Below are positions 38,710-41,424 of a stretch of DNA of 41,424 nucleotides, piece by piece; the stretch's first letter is position 1, and each line of letters begins with the position of its first letter. A program made the position numbers and the translations under genes. This stretch comes from a virus. The notes beneath the pieces are model-generated. The model worked only from the letters and a program-made list of their open reading frames with translations, ran no database searches and was not told the origin of the DNA. Location: IMG/VR virus record IMGVR_UViG_3300050821_003342, positions 1-41,424 of that record, one strand, 5' to 3'.

Positions 38710-38823
38710 TCACGCCATCTTTTTGAAAAAGAAGAATAGGAACAAGACAATGATAAGCCAGCCAAACGTATCATTGATCTCGTGCAGCGCTTTGAGAAGC
38801 TGGGCGGCCTGCTCTACGGTCAT
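38710..38823 (-). CDS. Small membrane peptide (37 aa)
   Basis: ATG 38823 to TGA 38710. Polar amphipathic start (MTVEQAAQLLKALHEINDTF), then one very hydrophobic helix (GWLIIVLFLFFFF) and KKMA. It overlaps the upstream zinc-ribbon gene stop (ATGA) and ends 4 bp before the next start, so it fills the gap precisely. The Phe-rich end is unusual; possible signalling or antiholin-like peptide, not proven. Confidence 0.6.
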   Translation of the reverse strand: MTVEQAAQLLKALHEINDTFGWLIIVLFLFFFFKKMA

Positions 38824-39017
38824 CTATCGGCTCGCAGCAACATGTGAAACTTCACGTCCTTTTCATCCAGCTTGACCCAAGCCCGGCCGCCGCCTTGCGG
38901 ATATAGGTGACCCCACACGCGCTTGCAGTTGGGACACTGAAAAACCCTGCCACAGGAGATTTCTTCTGGCTCAACGTCCGTATTCGTTCCGCAGTGGCAG
39001 GCGAAGATCGTATCCAT
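38820..39017 (-). CDS. Zinc-ribbon protein (65 aa)
   Basis: Contains FACHCGTNTD and FQCPNCKRVW: C-x-C and C-x2-C pairs with another Cys (ISCGRVF), the pattern of a zinc ribbon. The tail is basic/acidic (AWVKLDEKDVKFHML). Likely metal-binding, possibly nucleic-acid associated. Overlaps both neighbours (TGATG and ATGA). Confidence 0.65.
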   Translation of the reverse strand: MDTIFACHCGTNTDVEPEEISCGRVFQCPNCKRVWGHLYPQGGGRAWVKLDEKDVKFHMLLRADR

Positions 39018-39184
39018 CAGTCACTCGCTAACTTCGGCAGTGTGACGGGTTTTGGCGCCGACTTACCGCGCTTCTTGCGTCCGCCAAGATTATAGCTGTT
39101 TTCAGAGCGCGTCTTCGCCGCGCGTAGCATCGCGCGAAGGCGTTGCGTTCGGGTCTGATATCCTGGATGACGGCCGCCGCTCAT
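39017..39184 (-). CDS. Small basic protein (55 aa)
   Basis: ATG 39184 to TGA 39017. Strongly basic: MSGGRHPGYQTRTQRLRAML, then AAKTRSENSYNLGGRKKRGK and SAPKPVTLPKLASD. The charge suggests nucleic-acid binding. It exactly bridges its neighbours by overlapping start/stop signals. No family recognised. Confidence 0.55.
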   Translation of the reverse strand: MSGGRHPGYQTRTQRLRAMLRAAKTRSENSYNLGGRKKRGKSAPKPVTLPKLASD

Positions 39185-39354
39185 TTGTTGTTCACCGTTT
39201 GCTCATCTGTGCGCTTATTGAGATCGGCGCAGATGTGCATGGCGTGGTCGCTGAAAAGTGCCTTGCAGCGCGGGCAACGCAGGATGGGATAGGGCGGGAT
39301 GATCGTCTCGTCCGTGAGCCATGCCGGTTTTTCCATTCGCGATGTCATCGTCAC
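39181..39354 (-). CDS. Small protein with Cys pair (57 aa)
   Basis: I start it at GTG 39354, which overlaps the previous stop as GTGA; ATG 39348 is an alternative. A longer reading to 39420 adds CRVC, which with CPRC (about residues 30-33 of the short form) would make a four-Cys zinc site, so the start remains open. Other features: ETIIPPYPILRCPRCKALFS, HAMHICADLNKRTDE. Confidence 0.5.
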   Translation of the reverse strand: MTMTSRMEKPAWLTDETIIPPYPILRCPRCKALFSDHAMHICADLNKRTDEQTVNNK

Positions 39355-39563
39355 TGGGCCTTTGCCAAATTCTGTGCGGCATACACGACAGTATCGATCA
39401 TCTCGCGCGCCTTCTTCCAATCGTCCAGAGGGATTTGATGGACCATCTCGAACCGCAGCATGATCCCTTCGTCGGTGCGCTCAGCAGTAGCCTTCACCTG
39501 ATCTCCGCTCCCATCAGAGTACGGCAGGGCTCCGGCAGTGATCTTCAGGTGCGGGTCAGGCAT
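39351..39563 (-). CDS. Hypothetical protein (70 aa)
   Basis: ATG 39563 is preceded by the ACATTCGAGGA element. Beta start (HLKITAGALPYSDGSGDQVK, ATAERTDEGIMLRFEMV) and helical end (DDWKKAREMIDTVVYAAQNL). Not recognised. Part of the tightly coupled operon. Confidence 0.6.
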   Translation of the reverse strand: MPDPHLKITAGALPYSDGSGDQVKATAERTDEGIMLRFEMVHQIPLDDWKKAREMIDTVVYAAQNLAKAQ

Positions 39564-39569
39564 TTTCGA

Positions 39570-39580
39570 TCCTCGAATGT
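39570..39580 (-). promoter_or_regulatory. ACATTCGAGGA ribosome-site element, copy 2
   Basis: Identical to 2092-2102. It lies 6 bp before ATG 39563; the flank TCACATTCGAGGATCGAAA is nearly the same as at copy 3. Confidence 0.6.
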
Positions 39581-39584
39581 GACG

Positions 39585-39965
39585 TTAGTCGCCATTTACC
39601 TGTCGCGCCTTTAGAGCGGCGATACAGCAAGGAACGGGATGCGATGGGACGAGATCGGGCCGCGGCCATTTCCAAAGCGACAGCGCCGCCTCAATGCTCG
39701 ACGTATATCGAGGGACGCGGCGGAAATGGACCGCGTCGCCGTCTCGGGTGAAGATACACCAACCGACCCACCCAGCCCCAATGGCGTCCATATTTCGGGC
39801 GCTGGCATCTGCATCGCAGAGATTGGCCTTTTCGACCGTTGCGCCGCGCCATGGCTTGCTCACAAGCAGCGCGATGTCGGCATCGATTTCGCGCATCTTG
39901 TAGCTGTCTGTCCCGTTCTTCGGGTCGATGGCCTCCAGTGCTGCGATGATCTCTGCGGCGTTCAT
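39585..39965 (-). CDS. Phage ABA-sandwich-like protein (126 aa)
   Basis: ATG 39965 (MNAAEIIAALEAIDPKNG) follows the ACATTCGAGGA element; the longer frame to 40094 is a shadow of its neighbour. Pattern with EIDADIALLVSKPWRGATVE, CIFTRDGDAVHFRRVPRYTS, SIEAALSLWKWPRPDLVP and CCIAALKARQVNGD matches the layout of phage ABA-sandwich proteins (P-Y-T-S-S-I-E-A-A-L-S-L and a closing AL-A stretch). Function unknown in phages. Confidence 0.72.
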   Translation of the reverse strand: MNAAEIIAALEAIDPKNGTDSYKMREIDADIALLVSKPWRGATVEKANLCDADASARNMDAIGAGWVGWCIFTRDGDAVHFRRVPRYTSSIEAALSLWKWPRPDLVPSHPVPCCIAALKARQVNGD

Positions 39966-39971
39966 GTTCGT

Positions 39972-39982
39972 TCCTCGAATGT
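39972..39982 (-). promoter_or_regulatory. ACATTCGAGGA ribosome-site element, copy 3
   Basis: Third identical copy, 6 bp before ATG 39965, with GTG directly upstream as in copy 2's GTC. Confidence 0.6.
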
Positions 39983-40203
39983 CACTTCCCAAGTATCGCG
40001 CGGCCGGCGTCGGTGATGCTCCACTTAATCGCAGTATGAGGCATCGCGATAGAGCCAAGCCCCCGCCAAGCCCGAACGAGTCCCTTATCCTCAAGGGATT
40101 TCAGGATGCCCATGTGAAGGCTATTGCGGTAGGCGCTACGCGGACCTGACCCATCGCAAAGGACTTTCAAGTGCTCTTTTTGCTTCTCGGTCAGCTTCAT
40201 CAT
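39982..40203 (-). CDS. Winged-helix-like small protein (73 aa)
   Basis: KLTEKQKEHLKVLCDGSGPR followed by HMGILKSLEDKGLVRAWRGL and WSITDAGRAILGK reads as a winged helix: a helix bundle, a recognition helix (ILKSLEDKGLV) and a wing ending TDAGRAIL, as in MarR-like or phage DNA-binding proteins. A small regulator is likely. Starts at ATG 40203 or 40200. Confidence 0.65.
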   Translation of the reverse strand: MMKLTEKQKEHLKVLCDGSGPRSAYRNSLHMGILKSLEDKGLVRAWRGLGSIAMPHTAIKWSITDAGRAILGK

Positions 40204-40215
40204 TTTAACTCGCCA

Positions 40216-40512
40216 TCACTGACCGGGTGAAGCTTCGTTGAACGCTTTCCGCATGATGTCCCATGCCTCGTTGAACCCGACAATCGAGTCGTCGTAGCCC
40301 TCCTTCATTTCGCACAGGTTATTGTTGAGAATTATGTCCAGCCGTTCCTTCATTCGCCGGAGGCCGCTATACCAGCCCTCGGCGAACTCGTGCGCGGCGA
40401 GCAACTTTGTACGGCGCTCGCTATCGTCCTTGTAGGACCAGCCGCGAATCTCTTTGCCGAACACCTCGACCTTCACGTCGCCGCGGTCGTTGTCGATCAC
40501 TTTAGGGTGCAT
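40216..40512 (-). CDS. Hypothetical protein (98 aa)
   Basis: ATG 40512 with GGGAGGAT upstream; a longer frame to 40587 is a shadow. N-terminal beta strand (VIDNDRGDVKVEVFGKEIRG), then helices (SERRTKLLAAHEFAEGWYSG, LRRMKERLDIILNNNL, GFNEAWDIMRKAFNEAS). No family recognised. Confidence 0.6.
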   Translation of the reverse strand: MHPKVIDNDRGDVKVEVFGKEIRGWSYKDDSERRTKLLAAHEFAEGWYSGLRRMKERLDIILNNNLCEMKEGYDDSIVGFNEAWDIMRKAFNEASPGQ

Positions 40513-40543
40513 GGTCCTATCCTCCCTGTAACCTGCAGACAGT

Positions 40544-40705
40544 CTACTTGATCCCGAGCGCGCGGGCAGCGGCGGTGCCGGCGACAACGCGCGGCTTCTG
40601 ACCGCGAGCGCGCTTGCGCTTGATGGTCGTGACGGCGCGCTTCCCGATCACCTCGTCCTTGGCCTTCGGCTTCTTGGCCGGCTTCATCTTGAACGGGCGT
40701 CCCAT
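40544..40705 (-). CDS. Small basic protein (53 aa)
   Basis: ATG 40705 after AAAGGAT. MGRPFKMKPAKKPKAKDEVI, then GKRAVTTIKRKRARGQKPRV and VAGTAAARALGIK. Nearly a third is Lys/Arg, resembling ribosomal or nucleoid-type basic proteins; probably binds nucleic acid. No family assigned. Confidence 0.6.
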   Translation of the reverse strand: MGRPFKMKPAKKPKAKDEVIGKRAVTTIKRKRARGQKPRVVAGTAAARALGIK

Positions 40706-40727
40706 GGTCGTATCCTTTCGATGATGT

Positions 40728-41021
40728 TCACTTAGTGGCTTTGCGGATCGCGGAGCTAGTCACATGCTGGCTTGCGTATAGCCGCTCGGCCCAATCACCA
40801 TCGAGAGGATTGAAGCCGGTCAGGGCGCCCTCGGAGATGATCTTCCTGACGTTCAGAAGGGCCGCCAGCATATCCGGTGCGGCTGCGATCAAGAGGGCAT
40901 TGGCGCTGCAATCGAAGACGCCGCCTTTCTGTGGCACGGGACACAGCGCGATCGTACCGCGCGTCGTGCGGACGACGTTGCAGTCTTGCTCCCACGGGCC
41001 GGGGGTGTGTTGTGAGTTCAT
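40728..41021 (-). CDS. HTPGPW-motif phage protein (97 aa)
   Basis: Starts MNSQHTPGPWEQDCNVVRTT and includes CSANALLIAAAPDMLAALLN. The HTPGPW start followed by an NAxLIAAAPDxLxAL helix is a very common pattern in phage early proteins of unknown function. GAGGCGATAAC precedes the ATG. Confidence 0.85.
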   Translation of the reverse strand: MNSQHTPGPWEQDCNVVRTTRGTIALCPVPQKGGVFDCSANALLIAAAPDMLAALLNVRKIISEGALTGFNPLDGDWAERLYASQHVTSSAIRKATK

Positions 41022-41022
41022 G

Positions 41023-41262
41023 TTATCGCCTCTTTATCGTTCGCGCCTCGGGATGGTCGAAGGCGGACTCGATGATGCTCTTGATCTCGCGCATCATCGC
41101 GTCTTCCAGATCGATGCCGTCCGCGTAGGAAAGATCGTCCCGAAGCCAGCCGCCGAGCGCGAGCGCTCCGACGATGTGGTCATGCGCCCAGATGCGAAGT
41201 TGTTCCTCGTGACAGACCGTCTCGGCTGCGGCGGCGGGGTTGAGGATGATCGTTGCGGACAT
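41023..41262 (-). CDS. Hypothetical protein (79 aa)
   Basis: Ala-rich start (MSATIILNPAAAAETVCHEE) followed by helices (WAHDHIVGALALGGWLRDDL, DLEDAMMREIKSIIESAFDH). The product appears soluble. Not recognised. Ends one base before the HTPGPW gene start. Confidence 0.55.
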   Translation of the reverse strand: MSATIILNPAAAAETVCHEEQLRIWAHDHIVGALALGGWLRDDLSYADGIDLEDAMMREIKSIIESAFDHPEARTIKRR

Positions 41263-41268
41263 GTCGTG

Positions 41269-41424
41269 TCAGTTTACTTTTTCTTCCTGCTTGATCTTCG
41301 CGACCCGCGGGTGAACCTTCACCCCATGCGCTTTCGCCGTCAGAATAGCTTGAGCAGCAAGACGCCCAAAGTCCGCGCGGATGTCGCGTCCCGAAATATG
41401 TTTGTCGATAGCTTCTGCCGCGCA
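41269..41424 (-). CDS. Partial gene at right edge (51+ aa C-terminal part)
   Basis: Open from the window edge to TGA at 41269; the start is outside. Visible: CAAEAIDKHISGRDIRADFG, RLAAQAILTAKAHGVKVHPR, VAKIKQEEKVN. Helical with a basic end. If the window is circular, the gene cannot be joined in frame with the truncated gene at 1-55 (one base out), so sequence is missing, the ends are not adjacent, or these are two genes. Confidence 0.55.
   Translation of the reverse strand, partial: CAAEAIDKHISGRDIRADFGRLAAQAILTAKAHGVKVHPRVAKIKQEEKVN

Noticed and set aside
1-41424. tRNA genes, CRISPR arrays, insertion sequences
   Set aside because: No cloverleaf with anticodon, no regularly spaced repeats with spacers, no transposase-like protein found by eye.
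1-41424. Fusing the truncated genes at the two edges into a single gene across a circular junction
   Set aside because: The two pieces are one base out of frame, so a clean join is not supported.

Overview
The window reads as a nearly complete or complete temperate podovirus-type phage genome (41.4 kb, GC-rich, densely packed, most genes coupled by 1-8 bp overlaps). The host is probably an alphaproteobacterium, most likely Rhizobiales. This is inferred from the codon/GC style, from an outer-membrane-type protein whose mature start (ADLQLKAP) resembles Bradyrhizobiaceae porin-like proteins, and from many small ORFs of rhizobial-prophage type. No tRNA, CRISPR array, IS element or host chromosomal gene is visible. 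The integrase lies inside the window with phage genes on both sides, so this looks like the free form and not a prophage bounded by att sites. Truncated minus-strand genes at both ends fit a circularly permuted or cut circular map, in which 6.5 kb down to 1 and 41.4 kb down to 38.0 kb form one long leftward early operon.

Layout. 1-6531 (minus): leftward early operon with small unknown proteins, a DPPY-type DNA methyltransferase, tyrosine integrase, excisionase-like HTH protein, Bet/RecT annealing protein and a ribbon-helix-helix protein. 6532-7315: immunity switch with a short CI-like repressor, a co-transcribed 2-TM membrane protein, and four related dyad sites (consensus CAGTAAnnTTACTG) placed at leftward promoter, rightward promoter and repressor start. 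7315-11314 (plus): rightward early operon with a small Cro-position protein, HTH protein, RusA resolvase, HTH-GP88 fusion, winged-helix replication protein and DnaB/Twinkle-like helicase core; no polymerase or primase. 11274-12291: two minus-strand genes, then a 540-bp gene-poor stretch rich in dyads and direct repeats. 12292-13429: small regulators and a KTSC protein.

13426-38012 (plus): late region. Order: large terminase, portal, lysis/envelope cassette (endolysin, holin candidates, secreted outer-membrane-like protein), scaffold, N4-gp56-type capsid protein with an inserted beta domain, head completion, connector, then tail fibres and a beta-propeller-like tail protein, three large internal/ejection-protein candidates, and finally a PurD-like ATP-grasp ligase translationally coupled to the last ejection-protein candidate. 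38035-41424 (minus): fifteen tightly tiled small genes (HTH repressor, DUF551, zinc ribbons, HTPGPW protein, ABA-sandwich-like protein, membrane peptides).

Most notable: (i) the PurD-like enzyme with an altered active site in the virion operon; (ii) a good sigma70-type promoter whose transcript would begin with three CGACT/CCGTAAG repeats ahead of the scaffold-capsid genes; (iii) at least five late-region proteins, including tail fibres, with Sec-type signal peptides; (iv) a terminase with an apparent second RNase H-like C-terminal domain; (v) a lysogenic-conversion-type outer membrane protein.
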